A DNA stretch of 54,065 bases from Burkholderiaceae bacterium (GTDB lineage Bacteria > Pseudomonadota > Gammaproteobacteria > Burkholderiales > Burkholderiaceae_F). Where the stretch lies: assembly GCA_022843955.1 (NCBI GenBank), contig JALHMQ010000012.1:85532-139596 (forward strand), written 5' to 3'. Both the position numbers and the translations under genes were made by a program. Below the pieces are notes generated by a model that made no database searches, was not told the origin of the DNA, and was given only the letters and a program-made list of their open reading frames with translations. Positions within the stretch are counted from its first letter, which is position 1; each line of letters starts with the position of its first letter. Shown piece after piece: positions 1 to 7,851 of this stretch.

Positions 1-29
1 GGGGTTCTCTCCATCTTATGTTATTTCGT

Positions 30-69
30 GGGGGGGGGGGGGGGGGGGGGGCCCCCCGCCCCCCCCGCC
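30..69. other. Poly-G then poly-C tract at the window edge, possible artefact
   Basis: Twenty-two consecutive G (30-51) are followed by C runs broken by single G (52-69). The two halves could fold on each other. Such a run close to the end of a sequence is more typical of a read or assembly artefact than of biology, so sequence left of about position 70 should not be trusted. No gene is seen in 1-173. Confidence 0.6.
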
Positions 70-173
70 ACTGCCCGCCTTGCGGGTCGTCGACATGCGA
101 GCGTGACCCGTTGCCGCGCGCTCACCCATAACAACATGGCCGATGCACGACACCGGCCTGCAGGAGACCAACC

Positions 174-740
174 GTGGACAACCCGCTTGCGCCACCCCAG
201 GGGGCGCATCACTTACTGAACCTGCCCGTCACGGCCTTGTCACGCGCCATCGACCGCTTCGTCAGCTGGGTCGGTGAAATCGCCTCGGCGATGTGGCCGC
301 TGCTGGTGCTGGTGATCGTCGTGCAGGTCGTGGCGCGTTATGCGTTTGGCAAAGGCTCGATCGCGATCGAAGAGCTGCAATGGCACCTGTATGCGATCGG
401 CTTCATGCTCGGCCTGAGCTTCACCGAGATGCGCGAGCGAAACGTGCGCATCGACGTGCTGGCGGAGAAGTTCCGCCCCCAAACACGGCTGTGGATCGAA
501 GTGGTGGGCATCACCGGGCTGCTGCTGCCGTTCACGTTGGTGGTGTTGTGGTTCGCGCTGCCTTTCTTCTGGTCTTCCTGGACTTTGAACGAAGTGTCGG
601 CAGCGGCGGGCGGGCTGCCCTACCGATGGTTCCTGAAGTCGTTCATCGTCACTGCGTTTGCGCTGCTCGCGATCGTGGCCCTGGGCCGATTGACGCGCGT
701 GTGGGCCGCCCTGGCGAGCCTGCGCGCCGTCGCGCATTGA
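174..740 (+). CDS. dctQ: TRAP transporter small permease subunit (DctQ family)
   Basis: 188-residue membrane protein with about four hydrophobic segments (roughly residues 35-60, 75-95, 115-140 and 155-180), the size and topology of DctQ subunits of tripartite ATP-independent periplasmic transporters. It partners the large permease that starts 9 bases downstream and a periplasmic binding protein not present here. Family members carry C4-dicarboxylates, sialic acid, keto acids or aromatic acids, and the substrate cannot be read from this subunit. The start is a GTG with AGGAG seven bases upstream (162-166). Confidence 0.88.
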   Translation: MDNPLAPPQGAHHLLNLPVTALSRAIDRFVSWVGEIASAMWPLLVLVIVVQVVARYAFGKGSIAIEELQWHLYAIGFMLGLSFTEMRERNVRIDVLAEKFRPQTRLWIEVVGITGLLLPFTLVVLWFALPFFWSSWTLNEVSAAAGGLPYRWFLKSFIVTAFALLAIVALGRLTRVWAALASLRAVAH

Positions 741-749
741 GGAGCCCGC

Positions 750-2123
750 ATGCTGCCCTTCTACGAATATCTCGCCATCGCACTGATGGTGGTCTTCATC
801 CTGGCGCTGTTCAGCGGCTTTCCGGTGGCCTGGCTGCTGGCCGGCGTGTCGCTGGTGTTTGCCGCGATCGGCATCTTTCTGGGCCAGCAGTTCGGCCTGG
901 ACACTTTTCTGATGACGAGTTGGGCCAAGTTCAGCGCGGTCGTCGACCGCTTCGACGGCATCATGAGCAACTGGGTGCTGGTGAGCCTGCCCATGTTCGT
1001 CTACATGGGCCTGATGCTGGACAAGTCGGGCGTGGCCGACACCATGATGCGCAACTTCGTCAAGGTCTTCGGCGGCATCCGCGGCGGCCTGGGGCTGACG
1101 GTGGTGGTCATCGGCATTCTGCTGGCGGCCAGCACCGGCATCGTCGGCGCGTCGGTCGTGCTGCTGGCCATGCTCGGCATGCCCATCATGCTGCAGCACC
1201 ATTACAGCAAGGCCATCGCCTCGGGCGTGGTGGCGGCCTCTGGCACGTTGGGCATCCTGATCCCGCCGTCCATCATGCTGGTGCTGATGGCCGACCAGGT
1301 GTCGGTCTCGGTGGGCGACCTGTTCATGGGTGCGCTCATCCCCGGCGTGGCGCTCGGCGTGCTGTACATGATCTTCATCGTTGCGGTGGGTTTTGTCCGA
1401 CCCGACCTCGTGCCCCCGCGCCCGGCCGATGCCGAGAAGCTCACGCTCAAGCAGGTGGGCATCGCTTTCCTGTCGACGCTGCCCACCTTCGGGCTGATTC
1501 TTCTGGTGCTGGGCAGCATCTTCTTCGGCATCGCCACGCCCACCGAGGCCTCGGGCCTCGGCGCATTCGGTGCGATGGTGCTGGCGGCCATCAACGGCAA
1601 GCTGAACTGGAAGGTAATTCGCGAAGTCGGCATCGAGACGACGCTCACCACCTGCTTCATCTTCGCCATCTTCATCGGCGCCACGGTGTTTGCCTATGTG
1701 CTGCGCCTGATCGGCGGCGACGAACTGATCGCCGAGTTCTTCAAGGGCCTGGGTCTGGGCCCGACGGGGTTGGTCATGGTGGTGCTGGCCGTGGTATTTG
1801 TGGCCGGCTTCTTCCTCGACTGGTTCGAGATCGTGCTCATCATCCTGCCGCTGCTGGCCCCGGTGATCAAGCTCGCGGGCGTGGACATGACCTGGTTCCT
1901 GATCCTCATCGCGCTGATGCTGCAGACGTCGTTCCTGACACCGCCGGTGGGCTTCTCGCTCTTCTATTTGAAGGGCGTCGTGCCTAAGGAGGTGACAATC
2001 AAGGACATCTACATCGGCATCATTCCCTTCGTGCTGCTGCAACTGGTGATGGTGGTCTTGTGCTTCGTGTTCCCGACGCTCATCACCTGGCTGCCGGAAC
2101 AGATGTACGGGGGCGGGGGCTGA
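750..2123 (+). CDS. dctM: TRAP transporter large permease subunit (DctM family)
   Basis: 457-residue, very hydrophobic protein with the repeated-helix pattern of the DctM/TRAP-T large permease, which provides the sodium-coupled transport path in the inner membrane. Typical elements are the glycine-rich segment around residues 105-135 and the conserved SGTLGILIPPS-type re-entrant motif near residues 165-180, repeated in weaker form near the C-terminus (TSFLTPPVGFS). The ATG follows a GAGGAG ribosome site that overlaps the dctQ stop, so the two are co-translated. Length is normal for the family. No dctP is found in the window. Confidence 0.93.
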   Translation: MLPFYEYLAIALMVVFILALFSGFPVAWLLAGVSLVFAAIGIFLGQQFGLDTFLMTSWAKFSAVVDRFDGIMSNWVLVSLPMFVYMGLMLDKSGVADTMMRNFVKVFGGIRGGLGLTVVVIGILLAASTGIVGASVVLLAMLGMPIMLQHHYSKAIASGVVAASGTLGILIPPSIMLVLMADQVSVSVGDLFMGALIPGVALGVLYMIFIVAVGFVRPDLVPPRPADAEKLTLKQVGIAFLSTLPTFGLILLVLGSIFFGIATPTEASGLGAFGAMVLAAINGKLNWKVIREVGIETTLTTCFIFAIFIGATVFAYVLRLIGGDELIAEFFKGLGLGPTGLVMVVLAVVFVAGFFLDWFEIVLIILPLLAPVIKLAGVDMTWFLILIALMLQTSFLTPPVGFSLFYLKGVVPKEVTIKDIYIGIIPFVLLQLVMVVLCFVFPTLITWLPEQMYGGGG

Positions 2124-2135
2124 GGCCGATCGACT

Positions 2136-2158
2136 GCCGCGCGGCATCGCCGCGCGGC
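2136..2158 (+). terminator. Strong GC hairpin after dctM, possible terminator
   Basis: A 10-bp perfect stem GCCGCGCGGC repeats around a 3-base loop 13 bases after the dctM stop. There is no T tract, so intrinsic termination is uncertain. It may be a Rho-assisted stop or a block between the convergent dctM and ATPase genes. The rest of 2124-2422 holds only smaller palindromes and a short direct repeat GGGAGGATCG near 2340 and 2413. Confidence 0.4.
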
Positions 2159-2422
2159 TGCAGGCACCGGCACGAGCGGCAGTGCCTACGGGCAGTTGGT
2201 GCCGGTGTTGGTCGGGTGGATCGCCGGCCTCGCCGCTGCACGTCGCGACGCTTCGCGGCTGCACGGCACAAACCTCATTGACTGCCCGGCGGCGCGGCTG
2301 GTCTTCGCATTGACCGCGACTGCTCGTTCAGCTGGCAACCGGGAGGATCGTGCGCACCGGCGCCTGCTGGCACTGGCCCGTCCTCGGGGCGGTGCCCGAG
2401 ACGCACGGGGACGGGAGGATCG

Positions 2423-4225
2423 CTAAGGATTGAACGGCGGCGCCGCCCGCAGCACTTCGTCGATGGTGGTCACGCCCTTGGCGATCTTCTCGGCGCCGGA
2501 GACACGCAGCGACCGCAGCCCATCGCGCGCCGCCTGCGTGCGCAGCGCGGACAGATCGGCGCCATCGGCGACGATGCGGCGCAGGTCGTCTGAAACGACC
2601 AGCAGTTCGATCAGACCGGTGCGGCCAAAGTAGCCGGTGCGCCTGCATTCCAGGCAGCCGACCGGCTTGTATACGTGGCGCGGCAGCTTGCTGCGCCAGG
2701 GCGAGACCAGGTCCTTCCACAGCGCCTCTTCCGGCGGATCGGTCTGCGTCTTGCAGTGCGGACACAAGGTGCGCACCAGGCGCTGCGCGAGAATGCCGAT
2801 CAGGGTTGCGTTGACCAGGTAGGGCGCCACGCCGAGTTCGATCAGCCGCGCGATCGAGCTGGCCGCATCGTTGGTGTGCAGCGTGGAGAACACCAGGTGG
2901 CCGGTGAGCGATGCGTTGACCGCCATGTCGGCAGTCTCCTTGTCGCGGATCTCGCCCACCATGATGATGTCCGGGTCCTGCCGCATCAGCGAGCGCAGGC
3001 CGTCGGCAAAGCCCAGGTCGATGCCGTGCTGGACCTGCATCTGGTTGAGCGACGGCTCGATGTTCTCGATCGGGTCTTCCACCGTGCTGACGTTGACCTC
3101 GTCGGTCGCCAGTTCACGCAGCGTGGAATACAGCGTCGAGGTCTTGCCCGAGCCGGTGGGGCCTGTCACCAGGATGATTCCCGACGGACGCTGGATCAGT
3201 TGCTTCCAGGTCGCGGTCTCAGCTTCGGAGAAGCCCAGGTCGGCATAGCTGCGCACCACCACTTCGGGGTCGAAGATGCGCATCACAAGCTTCTCGCCGA
3301 AGGCGGTCGGCAGCGTCGACAGTCGCATCTCGACTTCGCGCCCGGCGAGCACGCCGCTGGACACCTTGGTCTTGATGCGGCCGTCGAGCGGGCGGCGGCG
3401 CTCGGCAATGTCCATCCTGCCGAGCAGCTTGATGCGCGCCACCATCGCGTTCATCACGCCCGGTGGCACCTGATAGACCTGATGCAGCACGCCGTCGATG
3501 CGAAAGCGCACCACACCCTGGTCGCGCTTGGGCTCCATGTGGATGTCGCTCGCGCGTTGGTCGAACGCATATTGCAGGAGCCAGTCGACGATGGTGACGA
3601 TGTGCGCGTTCTCGGCATCGACCTTGGCGCCGAGTTCGACCAGGCTCTCGAAGTTGCCGACCGGATTGACCGAGTTGTTGTTCTTCGCAGCACTCTTGAT
3701 CGACTGCGCGAGCTTGTAGAACTCGACCGTGTAGCGCGAGATGTCCAGCGGATTGGCGACCACCCGCTTGACCGTCTTGCGCGTCAGCCGCTCGATCTCC
3801 GGACGCCAGTCGTCCAGAAAAGGTTCGCAGGTACCGATGGTCACGTCGGCACCGCTGACCGCCAGGGGCAGGATCGAATACGCGGTGGCGTAGGTCGCCG
3901 AGAAGATGTCCACCACCCGCGCGAAGTCCACCCGCAGCGGGTCGATGTGCTGGTACGGCAGGCTGGCCTTGGTCGCCAGCCACTGGGTGAGCCGCTCGAT
4001 GTCGAGCAGCTCTCGCGTGGGGCCGGGCGTGCGCAGGTTCATCTCGGCCACCAGCGCCAGCGGATGCACCTGGGTCTCGCGCGAGGTGACCGACAACATG
4101 CGCTCGGCGACACTGGACTCGATCATCTGATCGGCCAGCAGTTCGCGGATCACGAAGTTCAACGGCAGCTTGCCGCGCGGCAGGTCGGCGCGGGCGGCAG
4201 CGGGGGTTTTGTCAGGTGCGTTCAC
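2423..4225 (-). CDS. GspE/PulE/PilB-family secretion or pilus ATPase
   Basis: 600-residue cytoplasmic ATPase of the type II secretion / type IV pilus family. The N-terminal ~150 residues resemble the MshEN/GspE-N region. Then come the Walker A GPTGSGKT (355-362), the Asp box TVEDPIE (about 381-387), the Walker B region with RQDPDIIMVGEIRD (415-428) and the His box (about 441-453). A zinc-binding cysteine tetrad is complete (C488, C491, C524, C527). The start is GTG. It is an orphan: no pseudopilin, GspF or secretin gene is nearby. It lies 49 bases after a DUF1631 gene on the same strand, so a shared transcript is likely. Whether it powers a pilus, a T2SS or something else is not decided by the sequence. 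Confidence 0.9.
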   Translation of the reverse strand: MNAPDKTPAAARADLPRGKLPLNFVIRELLADQMIESSVAERMLSVTSRETQVHPLALVAEMNLRTPGPTRELLDIERLTQWLATKASLPYQHIDPLRVDFARVVDIFSATYATAYSILPLAVSGADVTIGTCEPFLDDWRPEIERLTRKTVKRVVANPLDISRYTVEFYKLAQSIKSAAKNNNSVNPVGNFESLVELGAKVDAENAHIVTIVDWLLQYAFDQRASDIHMEPKRDQGVVRFRIDGVLHQVYQVPPGVMNAMVARIKLLGRMDIAERRRPLDGRIKTKVSSGVLAGREVEMRLSTLPTAFGEKLVMRIFDPEVVVRSYADLGFSEAETATWKQLIQRPSGIILVTGPTGSGKTSTLYSTLRELATDEVNVSTVEDPIENIEPSLNQMQVQHGIDLGFADGLRSLMRQDPDIIMVGEIRDKETADMAVNASLTGHLVFSTLHTNDAASSIARLIELGVAPYLVNATLIGILAQRLVRTLCPHCKTQTDPPEEALWKDLVSPWRSKLPRHVYKPVGCLECRRTGYFGRTGLIELLVVSDDLRRIVADGADLSALRTQAARDGLRSLRVSGAEKIAKGVTTIDEVLRAAPPFNP

Positions 4226-4274
4226 GAGGGGTTGCGGCGCGCAGCGATGCAGTCGATTCAGCAGCAGGCCGTGG

Positions 4275-6875
4275 TTACGCAGGCGCGTAGCGTGACACCA
4301 GTTCCTGGGCGAACTGCGGCATCTTCTCGAAGTCGCCCATCACGTGATCGACCGCGCGCTTGGTCAACGGCGTCGCCTCCAGCACCTTGAGGTAGCCGCG
4401 CTTCATGTACGACTTGATCACGTCGGGCGGCAGCACATGGGCGTCTTTTTCCTGATTGGCGGAGAAAAGGAACAGCGTGCGCAACGGACTGATCCAGCGC
4501 AGCCGCACCTTGATGACCTTGTCTTCGTGGCGCATCTCGAACCACGTGCCGCGCTGCCAGGAGGCGATCTCCTCGTCCATCTGTGCTTCCTCGACGCGAT
4601 CGAGGTCGCCGATGTCGGTCACCGGACCGGGCATGTGCACGTCGGCGGCGAACTGCTCGGCGGCGCGCATCACCGCGCCGTTGGAAACACGGAAGCCGCC
4701 GGCCACGGTCGAGATGGGATGGGTGCCGGTGATCTGCATGTTCTCCACCTTGGCGCGGATCTCCGAAGTGATCAGCGAACTGCGGATGTAGGTCGCCTGG
4801 TCGACCGGCTTGACGGCCACCGCATGCGCCTGCATCAGGTGCTTGAGGAAAGTCTGCTGGTCGTGTTCCGGCGTGCGCGTGAGCGCCATGCCATCGCGCA
4901 GCACGCGGATCAAGTTCGGAATGAGGACGGTCAGGCGCTTGCGGTCCTCGCTGTTGGCCTTCGGCTGCACGCTCCAAACCAAGTCGTGGATCGCCTCGCG
5001 GAACCGCTTGGAAAAGCCCGGCGTGGCCGCGTCGCGCATGCTCGCCTCGACCAGGGTCTGGACCCACGGGCCAATCAGGAAGTCGCGCAGCACCGGATCG
5101 AGCTCGACCTTCTCGAACGCGCGCCGCACCTGGATCGTGGTGTTGATCACCAGGATCTCGCGCTTCTCGGCTTCTTCCAGCGCGCGCTTGGCGCGGGCCA
5201 CCGGATCGGAGTCGCGCGGCCCGATATCGCCGAGGAACGTTTCGAACTCGCCGAGCAGGCGCTCGAACACCGCGACATCCTTGTCGAAGTGGTGCAGCAC
5301 GTCCTTCACCACGCGTTCGATCTCACCACGAAAGCGGTCGTTCTCGTCGCCGTAGGGCTCCCAGCCGACCGACGCGGTAGCCATGCGATCGATCAGCCGG
5401 CGTGCCGGATGACTGTTGGAGGCGAAGAAGTCGGCGTCGATCAGCGCCGCCTTGAGCACCGGGAACTGCAGACGCGACAGCAGCGTCTTGATCTCCGTCG
5501 GGACCTGCGGGTCCTGCAGCACGTGGTCGAACATCAGACCGACGATCTCGATGGTGAGCTTGTCCACCGTGCGCGACGACTTCTGCACCAGGTGTTCGCG
5601 CCACGCCGAGATCGTGCCGGGCTGGCTGCCAGAAATGGTGGCGCCCGCGAGGCCTTCGAGGCCGAGTTGCTGCAGTTCGCCCACCGCCGACAGCAGGCCG
5701 TCGCCGGCGGGGCTCGATGGCGCAAAGCCGCCCGGCGCTGCCATCCCGGTGATGCTGGACTGCATGCGCGACATCAGCTGCCCGAGCACGTAGCTGGCGG
5801 GCGCCTGGGGTGCATCGATCGGTGGACCGCTGCGGCCGGCGCCCGCGGGCGCATAGCCACCGGCTTCGCGTCCGCCGAGCATGCCGCTGCCGTAGCCGGC
5901 CGGTCCAGCGCCCGCGCCGGGATAGCCGCCGCCCTGCGCGGGATAGCCACCGCCCGCGCCCGGATGGCCGCCGGGGTAGCCGCCCGGATATCCGCCCGTT
6001 CCTTGATAGCCGCCGGTGAACCCGCCAGGCACGTTCAGATCCAGCCCGCTGACCGAGCCGTACTGCGGTCGCGTCTCGCCGCCGTCGTTGCCGAACTGCG
6101 TGGCCCGTTGCAGGCGCGTCTGCGCCTCCATCAACGCGCGCTCGGCAGCCTGCTTGGCGGCGAGCCGATCTGCGTGCTGCCGCGCCTGCGCCTCGCGCCG
6201 GATGACCATGGCGTCGAGCCTGTGGCGCTGAAAGTGATCCAGCAGCGAGCGATGGATGACATTGACTTCGTCGGCCAGCGGCCGCTCGCAGGAGCTGGCG
6301 AACAGGTCCCAGCCCTCCTGGTTGAGCGACAGCTCGATGGCGCCGTCGAGCAGGGCCTGCAGGAACACGTCGGGCGCGAACGGATCGTCGGCCGGGCGCA
6401 ACGTGGGCCGGCCACACAGGTGCTGCACGATCAGGTGCAGGTCGCGAAACGGCTCCTCGACCACGCCGTGCATCCGGCTTGCATAGCGATTGACGATGGT
6501 CGTCGAGTTGATCGACACCGGATCGAGCAGCGACAGCGTCTCGGCCGTCAACGTGGCCGGTCGTGCCGACTCGACGCGCTTGAACAGCGCGTTCAATGCG
6601 ACGTCCTGGCGCGCCCGCAGCTTGAGCAGCATTTCGGCGCGCAGCTCGGGCGAGCGCTCATGCAGCAGCCGGCGCACGAACTGGCCCTCGGCGTCAAGAT
6701 CCCAGCGCGAATTGAGGTTGTCGAGCACGGCGCGCAACACCGCCGGAATCGACGAGGAAATCAGCTCCGACGCGATCGCCAGACCGGAGCGCAGCAAAGC
6801 AGTTGCCTGAGCGGCCGTCACGTACGGCACGCTCGCAGGCGGAACCGTGCCAGGCGAGTTTTGCTCGAAATTCAT
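4275..6875 (-). CDS. DUF1631 domain protein with Gly/Tyr-rich linker
   Basis: 866-residue protein of the DUF1631 family, function not established. The N-terminal ~260 residues are helical and end in an Arg/Gln/Ala-rich coiled-coil-like stretch (about 220-255). Residues 283-345 are a low-complexity linker with several GGYPGG-type repeats. The C-terminal ~450 residues match the second DUF1631 protein in this window, ending in a segment (about 790-850) that looks like a small beta-barrel (WFEMR ... VRLRWISPLRTLFLF). The chosen ATG is preferred over an upstream TTG (6965) that has its purine-rich sequence too close. A TTGACA promoter lies about 130 bases upstream. The GspE-type ATPase follows. 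Confidence 0.85.
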   Translation of the reverse strand: MNFEQNSPGTVPPASVPYVTAAQATALLRSGLAIASELISSSIPAVLRAVLDNLNSRWDLDAEGQFVRRLLHERSPELRAEMLLKLRARQDVALNALFKRVESARPATLTAETLSLLDPVSINSTTIVNRYASRMHGVVEEPFRDLHLIVQHLCGRPTLRPADDPFAPDVFLQALLDGAIELSLNQEGWDLFASSCERPLADEVNVIHRSLLDHFQRHRLDAMVIRREAQARQHADRLAAKQAAERALMEAQTRLQRATQFGNDGGETRPQYGSVSGLDLNVPGGFTGGYQGTGGYPGGYPGGHPGAGGGYPAQGGGYPGAGAGPAGYGSGMLGGREAGGYAPAGAGRSGPPIDAPQAPASYVLGQLMSRMQSSITGMAAPGGFAPSSPAGDGLLSAVGELQQLGLEGLAGATISGSQPGTISAWREHLVQKSSRTVDKLTIEIVGLMFDHVLQDPQVPTEIKTLLSRLQFPVLKAALIDADFFASNSHPARRLIDRMATASVGWEPYGDENDRFRGEIERVVKDVLHHFDKDVAVFERLLGEFETFLGDIGPRDSDPVARAKRALEEAEKREILVINTTIQVRRAFEKVELDPVLRDFLIGPWVQTLVEASMRDAATPGFSKRFREAIHDLVWSVQPKANSEDRKRLTVLIPNLIRVLRDGMALTRTPEHDQQTFLKHLMQAHAVAVKPVDQATYIRSSLITSEIRAKVENMQITGTHPISTVAGGFRVSNGAVMRAAEQFAADVHMPGPVTDIGDLDRVEEAQMDEEIASWQRGTWFEMRHEDKVIKVRLRWISPLRTLFLFSANQEKDAHVLPPDVIKSYMKRGYLKVLEATPLTKRAVDHVMGDFEKMPQFAQELVSRYAPA

Positions 6876-7001
6876 GCTGTCGGTCGGAGGCAGCCCGGCG
6901 ATCTGGGCGTAGGCCTTGAGGATAGAGCTTTCGGTCGGTCGATAGCGTCGGAAAAGGGCCCGCAACCCTCGCGGACAGCGGCCGGACGGCGACCCGCAAG
7001 C

Positions 7002-7029
7002 AATCTATCGACCAGGGCCAGTCTGTCAA
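7002..7029 (-). promoter_or_regulatory. Sigma-70-type promoter for the DUF1631/ATPase unit
   Basis: On the minus strand, a perfect TTGACA (-35, 7024-7029) is followed after 16 bases by TAGATT (-10, 7002-7007). Transcription would start near 6995 and give a leader of about 120 bases before the DUF1631 ATG at 6875. Confidence 0.6.
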
Positions 7030-7059
7030 GGCGCATATCGTGGTCCGGCGGCCGCTGAT

Positions 7060-7851
7060 TCAGGCAGGTGCCGCGCTGCCGCGCCGCAGCGCGCTGACCC
7101 ACTTGCGCGCGGTGGGAATCCGCCATTGCTGCTCGATCGTCACGGCACGCGAATAAAGGCTCGAATATGGGATGGCCGGGACGTCTCGCGCAAAACCCAA
7201 CACGATCCGGTTGCCGGCGTCCGCCTCGGGCAGCGCGCGCCAGCTGTCGCCAAAGGCGGACTCGATCGCCTGGCGGCTGGTCTCGAAGCTGCTGCCAAAC
7301 AGGTTCACCGCCATCACACCGCCCGGCGCGAGGGCGCGGCGGCAGGCCGTGTAGAACGCCGCGTCGTCGTACACCGGCCCGGCGGCGGCGGCGTCGTACA
7401 GGTCGACCTGCAGCCAGTCGGCGCGGCGTCCGCCCAGTTGCATGCGGCGCGGATCGCTGATCACCCAGCGCGCGTCGTCGTTGATCAGCTGCAACCGCTC
7501 GTCCCCGGGTGGCAGGCGAAACCAGCGGTGCGCGGCGGCGATGACATCGGCGCTGATTTCCACCACCGAGACGGTGGCACCTGCCAGATGGCGCCAGCAG
7601 AATTTTGCGAGTGCGCCGGCGCCGAGCCCGAGTTGCACGATGTGCTCTGGACGCGGCACGAACAGAGCTGGCGCCATCATCTGCTGCTGGTAGTCGATCT
7701 CCAGCGAGAACGGGCGGGCGATGCGCATGCCGCCCTGGACCCACTCGCTGCCGAAGTGCAGGAAGCGCAGTCCATCGACTTCGGAGATCGTGATGTGCGG
7801 TGCAACCGGGCGCTGGCCGGGCAGCGGCCGCTTGCGGGCAGTGCGGCTCAC
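7060..7851 (-). CDS. Spermidine synthase-like methyltransferase-fold protein
   Basis: 263-residue Rossmann-fold protein of the spermidine/spermine synthase family. The nucleotide-binding motif LGLGAGALAKF lies near residues 94-104, followed by VVEISADVI and an acidic NDDAR motif. The catalytic-region DxxDxx of true SpeE is represented by VDLYDA. Bacterial proteins of this short form are often annotated as spermidine synthase but may act on other substrates. No speD or other polyamine gene is adjacent. The GTG start overlaps the stop of the upstream DUF1631 gene by four bases (GTGA), so translation is coupled. Function beyond the fold is unproven. Confidence 0.72.
   Translation of the reverse strand: MSRTARKRPLPGQRPVAPHITISEVDGLRFLHFGSEWVQGGMRIARPFSLEIDYQQQMMAPALFVPRPEHIVQLGLGAGALAKFCWRHLAGATVSVVEISADVIAAAHRWFRLPPGDERLQLINDDARWVISDPRRMQLGGRRADWLQVDLYDAAAAGPVYDDAAFYTACRRALAPGGVMAVNLFGSSFETSRQAIESAFGDSWRALPEADAGNRIVLGFARDVPAIPYSSLYSRAVTIEQQWRIPTARKWVSALRRGSAAPA

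Noticed and set aside
240-2264. 674-residue minus-strand frame over the TRAP genes
   Set aside because: His/Gln/Arg-rich antisense shadow of dctQ and dctM.
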